Below are positions 23,201 through 34,860 of a stretch of DNA of 64,000 nucleotides, in pieces (positions within the stretch are counted from its first letter, which is position 1; each line of letters starts with the position of its first letter). The notes beneath the pieces are model-generated. The model ran no database searches and was not told the DNA's origin. It was given only the letters and a program-made list of their open reading frames with translations. The position numbers and the translations under genes are program-made. Origin of the DNA: Phascolomyces articulosus (Eukaryota; Mucoromycota; Mucoromycetes; Mucorales; Lichtheimiaceae); NCBI GenBank assembly GCA_025677815.1, contig JAIXMP010000021.1, forward strand, positions 186,001 through 250,000, in the 5' to 3' direction.

Positions 23201-24765
23201 AAAAAATTACTTGATCTTTTATAAAATGTAATATGATGACCCCCACCTCCCTCTCTCATACAACAACTTTGAAAACGAAAAATTGTATATAGCAACAAAT
23301 ACGTAGCACTTTTTTTTTTAGTTTAGCCTAATAATCGAATAATATTGTCCATAGTCTAATAATGGATGCTAGTTGTAGTAATAGTAGTAGTACGTAGTAA
23401 TAATAGAAAAGAAAAAAAGAATAATATTCTTGTTTAATGTTGTCCTTTCTCCCTTTACTGCTTTTTTTTTTTGGCTTCTTATTACTAAACATTTTCAACT
23501 TCCTTTTTTTGAATCATTTGTTAATCACCATCATAATAATACATTAAAAATGGTACTTTGAAATAGTTAGTGTATATTTTTATATTAATGTATTGTTTTT
23601 GTCATACTCTAAAATAGTATGATAGACACTTCATAAGAAAAAAAAAAGGAGGTAACTCTTTACCCCCATTACGTAAAAACACGCACTAAAATCATTAAAA
23701 CCTGTTTCTATGAAATTTAGTATATATTTATCTATTGTTCATCATTTTTTTTTCGTACTTTGTTATTACTACTAACGTGGGAAGAAGTATAGTCTATTAG
23801 TATGTTTAGTAATAAACTGATGATGGGTGTTTCACGTTGGTATTGAGAAAAAACATCATTTGTTCAAACGTTATATTTTTATATTTAATGCACATATTTA
23901 TCATTGTGTTGTTGTTATTTTTTAAGTTTGATTATATGCAGCACTATACTTGCATATACCTACATTAGTTAAAAAAAAACCTGGAAGAAACCTTTGAATA
24001 ACCAAATCGATCGGACATCGCAAAATGAATGGTAATTAAATATACAGTGCACCGTGATATATAATTTATCATGCAATAAGATATCATTGCTCATGCTGTA
24101 TAATTGTTTGTCATTGAATAAAAAGAAAACAAAAAGATTGATTCAATAGTTGTAACATCTTTATCCGTGCGTTTTAAGCATTTGGACCAAGTCGACGATC
24201 CATCTGTAGAATGCCCATCATAACAACAAATATGTTCATCCATTATTACTACAAACTTTATACTTTTTCAGTTTATTATTGTTAATACCTAAATGGATTG
24301 ACTCTCTCCCCATTATCACCTTGGTAGTAATAACAACTAATATTTATAAATCTAACTATCATAATCTCTCTTTTTTAGTTATGTATTCCTATCATATATA
24401 AAGTTGCTTCCAACTTAATAGCAAAAGATCACTTTTTCCCTTTTATATATAAAACTTTTATATGCTAATGTAATGTTCCATCGTTTGTATTTATATTCTT
24501 GTCTATTTGAATATCGAAAAAAGGGATTCCATCTTGCATTACACAATAATGAAATATTGGTCATTGGATTGCAATCGTAGAGACGTCTATTGTCAGTAGT
24601 ACCAAAAGAGAGAAAGAGAGAGGCATGATGTCCCGCGTTTAAATTTTTGTGACGTTTCCAAAATTTTGGCAAGTTGCCGGACAACGAAGGGCGGGGGGTC
24701 GATGATCCAAAGAACAAATAAGCAAAAAAAGTAAAAGCTTTCCCTTTTAACTCTCCCCACTCTCA
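23201..24765. other. Intergenic; possible very small ORFs on the minus strand
   Basis: The stretch is mostly AT-rich. On the minus strand near 24080-24350 there are coding-like bits: a frame starting MIVRFINISCYYYQGDNG and ending at an AG|GTATTA donor, and MNIFVVMMGILQMDRRLGPNA followed by a stop. A 51-codon frame starting MDEHICCYDGHSTDGSSTW overlaps the latter. I could not join them into a gene. The last 150 bases are more GC-rich and probably form the QCR1 promoter. Confidence 0.35.
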
Positions 24766-26583
24766 ATGGCATCCAAGCTTCTTTCCAATACCATTCAGCA
24801 CCGTGCTAGTTTGACCAAGCAGGTAAATTAGATACCATTCAAAAAAAATATAATAATAGCAATGGAATGGCCAGATTTTTTCTTGTTGGCGTTTCCAAAT
24901 GAAACATTATATAGAAAGACAAAAACAAAGAATAAAAAAAGCACCATTAACCATTGGAGGGTATTCTTTTTCTTGTCAAAATAAATACAGTTCGTTCGAC
25001 CTTTGGCTACTGCTGCCGAACAACTTGTCAACACCCGTACTACTGTCCTTCCTAATGGCTTAACGATCGCTACCGAGGAAAACACAACTGCCAATGGCGC
25101 CGCTACTGTTGGTGTTTGGATTGACGCGGGTTCGCGTGCTGAATCAGCTAGCAACAGTGGTGCTGCCAACTTGGTGAAGCGCATTGCTCTTCAGGTGAGA
25201 CGATTATCTCATTCTACGTGTTTTATTGATAATATTATAATAAAAGAAGGATGCGACATAGTCTATTATTATTATTTGGATGATATCTATCTATTAGGTT
25301 TTTTGTGGAAATTTTATTTATCTCTTTTTTATGGAATGATTTTTATTTATTTATATGGAAATAGAACGGCAAGTACAATGGCGGTGAATTGACAGCTCGC
25401 ACCACCCACGATCAAACTTACTACGCTGCCAAGACGATCAAATCCAACGTTGAAAAGTCTGTTGCAACCCTTGCTCAAATTGTGCAAGACTTGAAGCTTG
25501 ATAGCTTGGAAAAGGAACGTGCTGCTGTATTGAACCAAGAACCTTCCATGGAAGATGTTACCTTTGAACATTTGCACGCTACTGCATTCCAAGGCACTAG
25601 CCTTGGTTTACCTGTCAATGGCTTGAACGTTGAAAACTTGACTTCCCAAGATTTGAGCAACTTTATCAAGGAAACTTACACTGCTAAGCGTATTGTTCTT
25701 GTTGGTGCTGGTGATGTTGATCACGATGTTTTGGTCAAGTTGGCTCAAACCAACTTTGGTTCCCTTGCCTCTGGCAATGCTTCCACCGGTCCTCAACCTT
25801 CCTTTACCGGTTCCGAAATCCGTTTGCGTGATGATCTTGCTCAACAAGCTCACATTGCCTTGGCTGTTGAAGGTGCTCCCTTCATGTCTACCGAATACTT
25901 GAACTTGTTGGTTATGCAAACCATCATTGGTTCTTGGGATAGCACTTTGGGTGGTGCTGCCAACTTGTCTTCTCGTTTGTCCTCCGTAGTTAATGGTAAC
26001 CATTTGGCTGACTCCTTTGCTTCCTTCACCAAGGGTTACAAGGATACCGGTCTTTGGGGTTTCTATGCTGCTACTCAAAACCGTGATCAAATTGATGATC
26101 TTGTTCACTTTTTACAAAAGGAATGGAACCGTCTTTCCACCACCGTCACTGCTAGTGAAATCGAACGTGCCAAGGTTCAATTGAAGGCAAGTTTGTTGTT
26201 GAGCCTTGACTCTTCTTCAGCTGTTGCCCAAGATATTGGTAGCCAAATCTTGACTACTGGTAAGCGATTGAGTGGTGATGAATTGGCTCAAGCTATCGAT
26301 AAGATCTCTGTCTCGGATGTCCGTGACACTGCCAACAAGTTCATTTGGGATCAAGAAATTGCCGTTGTTGGTGCTGGCCCCATTGAATGTTTGACTGACT
26401 ACAACAGAGTCCGTGGTAACATGGCTTACAACAGGTAAAGTTATCTTTTTTAAAAAAAATCTTTTTGGGGTGAAGGAGAGGAGGAATCTTGAGAAGTATT
26501 ACGATGATTATTGATATTCTAATACATATTATTTCTTTTTCTTTTTCTTTAATAAAACAATGAAATAAAAAATTAGATTCTAA
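24766..26583 (+). CDS. QCR1: Cytochrome b-c1 complex core protein 1 (QCR1/COR1)
   Basis: Four exons (24766-24822, 24991-25194, 25365-26434, 26577-26583) sum to 446 codons. The N-terminus (MASKLLSNTIQHRASLTKQ) is a mitochondrial presequence. The rest follows the M16-peptidase-like core proteins of respiratory complex III: TRTTVLPNGLTIATEENT, GVWIDAGSRAES, FEHLHATAFQGTSLGLP, SEIRLRDDLAQQAHIALAVE, SRLSSVVN, GYKDTGLWGFYAA and WDQEIAVVGAGPIE. The zinc site of the related processing peptidase (HFLEH) is replaced by the ANLVKRIAL region, so this is the structural core subunit and not MPP-beta. The last exon is only 7 nt and yields the terminal Arg-Phe seen in animal core proteins. The gene shows strong codon preference, consistent with high expression. 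Confidence 0.96.
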
Positions 26584-27087
26584 GCGTCGTAGATTCATTA
26601 ATATAATTGTTTAACATCTTCTTTTCCCTTTCACTATTTCGTTACTTCTCTTTTATTATTACCGCAAACTTGTCTCTCAACCTCTTTTTTAACTCTCGCT
26701 CTCTTTCTTCCTATCTCTCTCTTTGCATTCTTATTCTAGCCATGATCCAATGACTTTTTTTTTTCCTATTGTACTTTTCTTATTTGCATTTGGGGGAAGC
26801 ACATTTTTACAATATTAGATTTTTTTTTTGCAACAATCTATCTTTGTGATTATTCCATGTTAATTGTTGTTATATGAAGGAAACTGTTTCTTTTAATGAT
26901 GATTTGTTATGCAATCTGTTCCAAAAGAAACTTGAAACAAAATAACCATCTTATAAGCTGGGTTTTTTTTTCTGATTTTCGCCATAATCGCCCTTTTGCG
27001 TTTCAGCATACTTTTTTTTTTTCGTTCCGCCACACTTAGTACCAGCACTCCCCTTTCCTTTCAAATAACTTTTATTTTACACATATA
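26584..27087. other. Intergenic: QCR1 3' UTR and promoter of the V-ATPase factor gene
   Basis: T-rich DNA with no open frame of note. It contains two long T-runs (about 26756-26764, 26820-26829). Confidence 0.5.
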
Positions 27088-28454
27088 ATGAAGATATACG
27101 CTGCTGCATTATTGTCTTCATTGGCATCAGCTGTTGTTGCCTTTGAAAATACTGTACCATGCTTAATGTGGTCACCTAAGGAGTAAGTATCCATGTTTTA
27201 CAAGAAAAAAGTATAGCGAATTAAATTTAAACTTGAGCAACAACAAAACTGACACACACACACACACACACACGCCCATCTCGAAATTTAAAAAAAGATA
27301 CTTGACACACGTCGCAGGGCAACAATTTATTGTTGAAAACAAAGAAGCCGTTTCCACCATCTGGTCTTCTCTTTCGTCTGATATTTGTGAAGCAAACGTT
27401 ATTGCCATTATTGACCAACCTGGTGTATGTAACAATAATAATAATAATTATAACAACAATAAAAAGAATGTCAGTAATGTTAACCATACCATGTAAAAAA
27501 ATGATACATATGTATACTACAGATCCATTTGAACGACTTTACACGCTCGGAATCATTTACATCCATCAAGGTAAAAAATAAGAATGCTATAAAAAACGAA
27601 ACAAATATTAAACCGAAATTTTGATATATATAGCAACACCGTGAAGATGCAGTGACGCGTACAGAAGTCGAATACATTGCTGACAATGTGAACGTGGATG
27701 ATTTGGCAAAGTTAATTGCTCAAGAATGTGATGGTTCTGTGGTCCATAGTGATAGTAAGTGTTATTATCGTTAAATTACTGATTGTTTATTGTACGACTT
27801 TTTTTTTTCTATAAATGAAGATACCAACCTACTTTATGCAGACTTGTCAAATGATAATGAAGCTCCTACTGTGGCCATTCTTTCTTTGCCTAACGCAGAA
27901 GATACAGATGCATTGCAACAAAATGGTAAATATATATATAACTATCAGGACTAGATGAGATAAAAAAGAAAATGGTATATTGGGGACTGGATTAAGGTTA
28001 TACGATTCTCCTTCAATTTCTCATTTCCTCACTCGTTTCAAAATAGATGTCAAGGTGGATGAATTTATCAAGAATGTTCAAGAGCAAGCTGTTGATAACT
28101 ACGCAGTCATTTATACCTCAAGTTCAGCCAAGAAATCGGTAAGTAATAGTTATTATTATTGGTTTTTATAAAGAGCTGGAGGAAGAAGGTATATATGTAT
28201 TGCCATAGGATCTAACATTTTCCAAAAAAAAAAAACAGCCATCTCACTTGCGAAAGCGAAGTGCATTGGAACGTCGAGCACCACCATCTGAACAAAGCAG
28301 ACCTATTTTTGCTAAATACCAATTGTTCTCACCTGGTGTCTTTATGGCATTTGCTGTTGCCTTTATTGTCATTGCTATTGTTTCTGTTGGTCTTACTTGG
28401 CTTACTACAATTCAAACACCTATTCGTTTCGAAGGAAAGCCAAAGAAGAATTAA
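27088..28454 (+). CDS. BIG1/VOA1 (Ac45)-type V-ATPase assembly factor, ER membrane
   Basis: Seven exons (27088-27182, 27298-27424, 27523-27570, 27634-27754, 27842-27925, 27969-28138, 28239-28454) sum to 287 codons with all phases matching. MKIYAAALLSSLASAVVAFE is a signal peptide. The lumenal part includes TVPCLMWSP, SSDICEANVIAIIDQPG and NYAVIYTSSSAKKS. Near the C-terminus, KYQLFSPGVFMAFAVAF begins a membrane helix that ends near ...GLTWLTTIQTP, followed by a Lys-rich tail (EGKPKKN) that fits an ER-retrieval signal. The family (yeast Big1 and Voa1, animal ATP6AP1) helps assemble the V-ATPase Vo sector in the ER. The N-terminal match is weak and the C-terminal match good. The intron before 27969 is only 43 nt, the least certain splice. 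Confidence 0.82.
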
Positions 28455-28879
28455 AAAAAATGAGTGTGCTTCCAACAGTTGTGCTGTGAAATATATATAT
28501 ACATAAATAAAAAGAGCATACATACCTGGTTATCATGATTCTATTACAATGTCGTATAAATTATATGCTATTCATCTGGATCCTGGGTTTTATACAAAGT
28601 TGTAAACGGAAAAGGGATAATGTATTGTTTATTTACTTTTTGACTGAACAATGTATAGGATCAAGAAAATGTTGGGTTATGAGGAGAGAGAGCATACACG
28701 CATATATGTTTTGATCAACAGCAAAAACAGCAGCGATAAATCCAGATAAAATAATATATAGATTATTAGAAAGGGAGCTTTTACTTCCGTATATAAATTT
28801 ATTTATATAATACAAAAAAATTGTATTGAAGGATCATGACCTTCATGCTATATTATAGGAGGAGATGGTGTTCTGTGAT
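28455..28879. other. Convergent intergenic region
   Basis: It lies between the 3' ends of two convergent genes. It probably holds both 3' UTRs. No coding signal. Confidence 0.5.
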
Positions 28880-29783
28880 CTATTTTTTTTCGCCTTGCAA
28901 AGTTACTACTACCTTACGGCTACCACCGTAATTACGATGCTCACACAAGTAGATGCTATATAAAAAAAAATTGAAGGGAAGAAAGTGTATACGTGTTCTT
29001 ATCTAGCATTGAATTTCCATGGTGTATAAAATATGACTCAATATGAATATGAAAGACTTACCCTTGCCAAGTACCAGTGTTAAGTTGACCATTAGTAATA
29101 GGAATCTAGTAACAACAAAAATAAACAATATATTATTATTCACTTGAACAAACAAGTGTCTATGGTTAATCTATAATGTTTCTTACATTGAGTGAGACAC
29201 CAACAAGACCAGATTTCAAATGTCCAGGCTAAAAAAGTGGATAACAACTAATTAGGACACTTGTACATACATGCAAATACTCATCTATATCCTGATATAA
29301 ATTCATTTACCATGTCATCTGGCCCTTCATCCGTATGGATATAAGGAAATGTCTCGGGAACAATTTTATCCAATCCCATATCCATATCTCGACGAACATC
29401 TGGATCTGCATTTTCGTTGAGCATAAGTGAAGCAGAAGTATGTTGCACTGTAAATATGAAAATAAGTAGATAATTAGAAACAACACATAATCGTTTTTAT
29501 GATACTCACTTCATCTTTATTTACATTTTTTCTCAGTTATGTAATAAATACTTACAAAAGATATTGGCCATTCCAACTTTATAGTTTTTTATTTCTGGAA
29601 CTTGGCCCACAATTTCATTGTGTACAAGATGGCAGCCTTTTGTATATAATAAAAACAGTACAAATGTATACAAAAAATATCAGAACACGAATTTCATTAC
29701 AATTGAACTTAATCAAATGAAAGAAAGATATATATACCTCTGCTACGGGCATTCAAGTGAATCTGTTTCTGGTACCAAGACAT
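28880..29783 (-). CDS. YjbQ/UPF0047 family protein (secondary thiamine-phosphate synthase-type)
   Basis: A small protein of about 140 residues in five or more exons. It starts [16 protein letters not shown] and continues [70 protein letters not shown] and [17 protein letters not shown], ending in TLQGEKK. These are the conserved blocks of the YjbQ family: the HTSA--(L/M)-N-N-D block, the H--EG-DDMPGH block and the GTWQG----E block. YjbQ homologues can weakly condense the two thiamine precursors, but the physiological role is unsettled. Length and all conserved blocks look normal, so the gene should be intact. Confidence 0.93.
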
Positions 29784-29916
29784 AGCGTTAGTTCTGAAAC
29801 GTTATAAAAAAGTTCAACGCGTACTGCTGATTTTTAAAGATGAAATAAAATGTCGGTTGTATCAAAAAAATAAATTTATTAAACTAAACAACATATTACT
29901 ACGACAGCATCCATAG

Positions 29917-32900
29917 TCATCCAGACTTCTTATGAAGTTCAGTCAAGAAAGATTCAACGCCATGATGCTTGACTTCTAATTTCTGTGATCTATTATTATT
30001 TATATAATTCGTTGTTATAAGTACCATAACAAATTCGATACATAATATAACTCAACAAGTTTTAGCAAAATATCATGGAGAATAAAGTACATACTCTTGA
30101 ATTGACAAGACCTTTTGTGCGCAAATGATATCACCATTTTGATTTTCAGCCACTTTGAAGGTCAATTTCTTATTCATCCTATCAATCATAGTAGGTTTTA
30201 CTTCCTATTATAAAGCAAAACAATAATAAATCGTATATCAATATATAATAATAAATAGGCGCTATATTTTCAATTCTATAATATATACGTCATTCATTTA
30301 TTGACTTACCTCATATAATTCTAAATCAGTATTCGTTGGGTTTCCAACCATGATATTGATTGCAAGAACAATTGAATTAACGGTATCGTTTAAATTAACA
30401 ATGATATGTCCAATACCCCTATTCATTTTTTTAAATGTAATAAGCATTGTAGACTATTGCAAGTTGTTCCCATCAAATGCTATAATATATATAAAAGAAA
30501 CTCTTACCGAAGAGTTTGTGCTTCAATATCAAAATACTTGATGAATATCAAAATCTGATCCGCTCTTATTGGTGGTCCAACGGGTGTTTCAGCATAAATA
30601 CCAAAGGTTGATTTTGGATCTACACGACCTTTAGCGAGTACTTGTTCTGCAACTGTTTTGTAATAAACAAAATATACACCGACAGTTAATAGCCATGTTA
30701 TTAGTCTTATAGATAAATATATCTTTTGTGTCAAAAAAAGAAAAAAGTGCAATAGATATATTACGTTGATTTTTGTTGATCGTGAAATTAAGCGCTTCGT
30801 CTGGTCTAAATGTCCCATTCATACGTTTTATGATAACCCATAATCGGCATTTTGTTTCTTTTCCAGGAAAAAGTGCTTCTTTCACCATTTTTTCAAGATC
30901 ACCCATCGTTGTTTTTGTTTTATCGTACGTCAAAGATTTACTAGATGTATGTTCTAAATTGAGCATATCGAATTGATTATTGAACTCTTTGAACGATTCT
31001 TCGGTAACAGCCTTTATATAGGTGTATGTATAAAAACATGATTAATTTCATTTGTCATTATCATTTGCTGTTTGTACCCTTTATAGACCAAGTTATGCTT
31101 TTTGAAAAATGATTTTACCCAAACACGGCGAGTGGTCGTTGTTCCTCTTTGTTTTTGAGCAATTCTTGTGGCTATATAGATAATAGAAATTTCAAAATTA
31201 TTATACAGACAAACTATTAATCAGCGGATTTAATTTTCTTCGAATAGGATGAAAGCTAAAACCATTTATATGTGTGTGAGTGCGTGTTTTTATTACCAAT
31301 AGTTTTCGGAATATCTGCGACAGGTATCTCAGGTAATACTTCTTCAAGTCGTGATTTACGAATATATGAAAGGATGTATGCACTCTCAATACGTGCAGGC
31401 GAATCTGGTTTATCAAGAGGTGGGCCACCATAATTTCCTTCAAGGACATCACTTTCTTTTACTGGATGTACTTGTTCATCCGAAAATTTAATCCTAATTT
31501 TAAAAACAAAATGAGGTTCCAATTATTTCCTTTCATGATATATATATATATATCAACTAATGAATCGTCAACTGAAAGAAAGGAAATACAAGTATATATA
31601 CCATTGATTTCCTTTACAAGTAGGTCGAATATAAGTATGATAGTATCCACTAGATAAGTATCCACTAGATAAGCTTCTTTCTCCATGAGCAATGACACTA
31701 ATGAGTAATATGTAATGATATATGAAAATATTATACATGGTTAACATATAACGTTATTTGTTTAATCATTGCTACATAGAATTTACTGTTACCTTTGGAG
31801 TACATATACATGGGACTCAGATCGATCACTATACTGTCCCAAAAATGGGTCAAGATCAATTTCTAACGGATAAGTAAATCGATCCTTGATCTAAATAAAC
31901 ATTGAGCAATAGTTGTTATTGGTATACAGGCAATAAAATGCATAGCATATTAATATTATTTCATTAGCAGGCTAAAGTTATAAGGAGAATTGTATATATG
32001 ATTGGATGTCGCTCAATATTAAAAATAATAATTACCTTTTCCATGCGCTTTTGGGTTTTGTTGTATCGCATTCTTTTTAATGCAATATGTAATATTGGTG
32101 GGAGTTGATCAATCTCGTTGCCCCTTTCAAACACGTGGTTGGATAACGCTTGATCAAGGGTTGGAATTCCATCCATGTCTAGTTGAAAGTCTATAATTCA
32201 AAATGTTTGTACAACATGGTCAGAACACAATGCATTGTATATAATGTAATGTTTATCTTTTTTTGGAACCATTTGCATAAAGAAATAATTTTGATTTCTG
32301 ACCATAGTCACATTTTCCATTTGCATATCGAATACCAAACAATCTTCGATAAAGACCAGGCAATGAAGGGTTCTATATACAAGATACGTATAGAAATTTT
32401 TAAATAAGATTTATAGTAATGAGTGCTGGGCTCTATGCGTAATGTATTATGATATGGATGATTATTTCTTACAGAGCGTTCCAAAGAAGCTTGTAAAACT
32501 TCTTTCACTTCAAACAGATCATGTTCTATGAATAATTCAAGCGCATCCCATCCAAAGGCTTTTGTCAGCTCTGTTGTTTCTATTAACAGCACAGTAGATG
32601 TAAATTAGAACATAGTTTAACATGACTGAATTAAACTGATGATTTTTTATTGAGCAAAAAGAAAAAGTCATCATCTCACTTTACCTACTGTCTTGGAAGA
32701 AAATTGCAACTGATAAAATAACTCTTGTAAAGCAGCTAATATACTAGTTTCTAGAGCTGGTGCCTGATAAATACTTTTTCGAAAATAGTTGGTAAAGAAA
32801 AGCCACTGCAATAAAGCAGTAAGGTATCCTGTAGAACCGGCATTCTTAATACCGACAATATTGAGGTGCTTCTTGGAGTCATAGCTGTAAATCGTAGGAC

Positions 32901-33920
32901 ATGGTATTTTAAAACCTCAGCATGAATTTTTACCCTGCATTGTACTTCTTCAAACAAAGAAGTTAAATTAAATTATATCTGTTATATACCCTATAAAATG
33001 ATGCCAGAGAACACCAGTAGAATCCTTGAATACACGAATGATTGCGGTTGCTCGAATCTGACCTTGTTGTAGTAACGGATCCCTATTCGTTTCTTCATTG
33101 CCTTCGTAAATACGTTCAAGATTAACAAGGCGAGTAAAACCCCAATCATCTTCATCTGGAGTAAATCGATGACGAGCAGCTATTGTATCAAGCATAATGT
33201 GATAAAAATTAGACGTCTTCTTTATATAGCTACACATAGTTCATATTTCTTCTTACCATAGCTCACATAATTCGTTGGATATCTAGGAGATGATAAGCAA
33301 ATGGCAAACTGCGCGCATGCATAAGCCTCGTCTTCTTTTGATGACTCAGCAGGCTTATTCCATTGAAGATACAAGGATGCAAATGAATTTTGACTATTCC
33401 CTTTTGGAAACAGTAGTAAATTCCTGTTTCAAAGAAATACCCCCATTTAGTTATTTACAATGAAATTTTTGTTTCTATATTAAAAAAAAGAAATGGTTCA
33501 TTTACCACTTATGTCCACCCACTTCAAATTCAGGTCCACGAACTCGATCAGATAAACTTTTAAAATTAGCAATATCCCAATGAACACATTTCGATTCAAT
33601 CAATTCCTCATCCACTTTTTCGAAAAGTTCATCGGCAATCTTGTCATCTGTATATAAAATATTTATGGGTGATAAATTTTCTCAAAACAAATAAGTATTG
33701 GCTATACTTATTCAAATAAAGATAGGAAGACGTGTTTAATATTTACAGTCATGGACTACGGAAAGCACGCGTGGAGGTTCAGCAGGAGTATCTACTGGAC
33801 GATAAGGTGGAAGTTGCTATAAAAAGTAATTGGTCCAAGGATAAGATGATGAAAGGTTAATTTTTAATGGCCCAAAGTCGCAATACGACTAATAGTATCT
33901 CATACCTCATCGATTGTCAT
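29917..33920 (-). CDS. USP7-like MATH-USP protein with degenerate catalytic triad (pseudo-deubiquitinase)
   Basis: A gene of fifteen or more exons encodes an N-terminal MATH domain (HWDIANFKSLSDRVRGPEFE, then DEDDWGFTRLVNLERIY), a USP fold and USP7-type ubiquitin-like domains (GDLEKMVKEALFPG, RLWVIIKRMNGTFRPDEALN, DLELYEEVKPTMIDRMNKK). It ends early, after what corresponds to the first two UBL units. USP landmarks are clear: GIKNAGSTGYLTALLQ, TKAFGWDALELFIEHDLFEV, LPPILHIALKRMRY and ESAYILSYIRKS. However, the Cys-box Cys is Gly (NAGSTGY where active enzymes have GATCY), the GGHY His position reads GYYHTY, and KFDD reads KFSD. All three triad positions are therefore changed. USP7 itself removes ubiquitin from many nuclear substrates. 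This one may bind but not cleave. Confidence 0.88.
31643..31672 (-). repeat. 15-bp in-frame tandem duplication inside the USP7-like gene
   Basis: The 15-bp unit GTATCCACTAGATAA (+ strand) occurs twice head to tail. It encodes a doubled Tyr-Leu-Ser-Ser-Gly just before the position of the catalytic His. It keeps the reading frame. Confidence 0.9.
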
Positions 33921-34217
33921 GATTAAAAATCCTAAAAAGAAGGACAAGAGAATTAGCGAAGCTCTCTTTTAAGGCGTTTTATAGTAATTAACCGAAGTTA
34001 TGGCGCAGTTGAAGCCTTACCATTTTTTTACTCTTTATGTTAACTTTGAGTTCGGATGGCGCATCAAAGGAAAAATTGCATGAAATTGAGCAGTAACTGC
34101 TCGATAAGATATATTATATTGTCATCAACAGTAGTATCACTAGTTGGATAGTAGTTACCTATTATATATAAGCATATGGATACAAGATTTATAGATTTTC
34201 TAATATAATAAATTTAC

Positions 34218-34765
34218 TCTCAATACCATCCTCTTTCACCTTGTCAGTGGAAAAGCTTTGAATGTTACGGCGAAGATCTGCTGACCATCCTGGTTTTATC
34301 CTATACTACTTTTAGTGCCCAATAAGCAATCAATAAACTTTATTATTGTTGCGTAGATCAAGGTATAAAGTATACCAGCAAATAAAATGTATACTATAAA
34401 TGTGTACAATCCATAGTGATTACGGGTTTAAATTTGTAAATAAAGATATGGTTGTTATTAAAATTATCGAGGAACCCATTCAGTTTTAATAATAAAATGC
34501 ATTGACCATGGAAGAAATAGTCAAATAAAGCAAAGACATGCAGTGAGTTGATTCTTTATATTAGAAGTGCTTGTATATGTAATGTTCTACCGCATAATGT
34601 TAAGTTCTCATGAATTTAAGTATTATTGGGTTTGGTCCCGAAAAAGCAACATTTGGTTATAGTTACATGAATTGGAATAATTTAAAGAGAGCTAACCTGT
34701 GAAAAGTCACTCCTATTGAATCCAAGTTGTTTCTCGTCCTTTTTACTTTTTTTTTTCACCAACAT
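34218..34765 (-). other. Possible upstream exons of the USP7-like gene, or a separate small gene
   Basis: Two coding-like minus-strand pieces lie upstream of the USP7-like start. One (34697-34765) runs MLVKKKSKKDEKQLGFNRSD then FSQ and a CAG|GTTAGC donor. The other (about 34218-34305) runs IKPGWSADLRRNIQSFSTDK then VKEDGIE and a GAGA|GTAAAT donor. The second joins in phase to a TTTTTAG acceptor at 33935, reading through FLI into the MTIDEQ start. They may extend the USP7-like protein by about 55 residues, or form a short independent gene if the second piece is not spliced (stop soon after). Confidence 0.35.
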
Positions 34766-34860
34766 ATTATAAGTAAACCGAAAAAAAAGCTAGAAAGAAA
34801 AACGCCTATTGTGTTTTTCTTGTCGTTATTCCCAATAACTAGATCCTCTTCAAACATATT

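Noticed and set aside
24415..24717. 100-codon minus-strand frame upstream of QCR1
   Set aside because: It lies in the expected promoter, shows no domain or splice signals, and is best explained by locally lower AT content.
25608..26108. 166-codon minus-strand frame opposite QCR1
   Set aside because: It is the antisense shadow of a strongly coding, codon-biased exon and has no domain.
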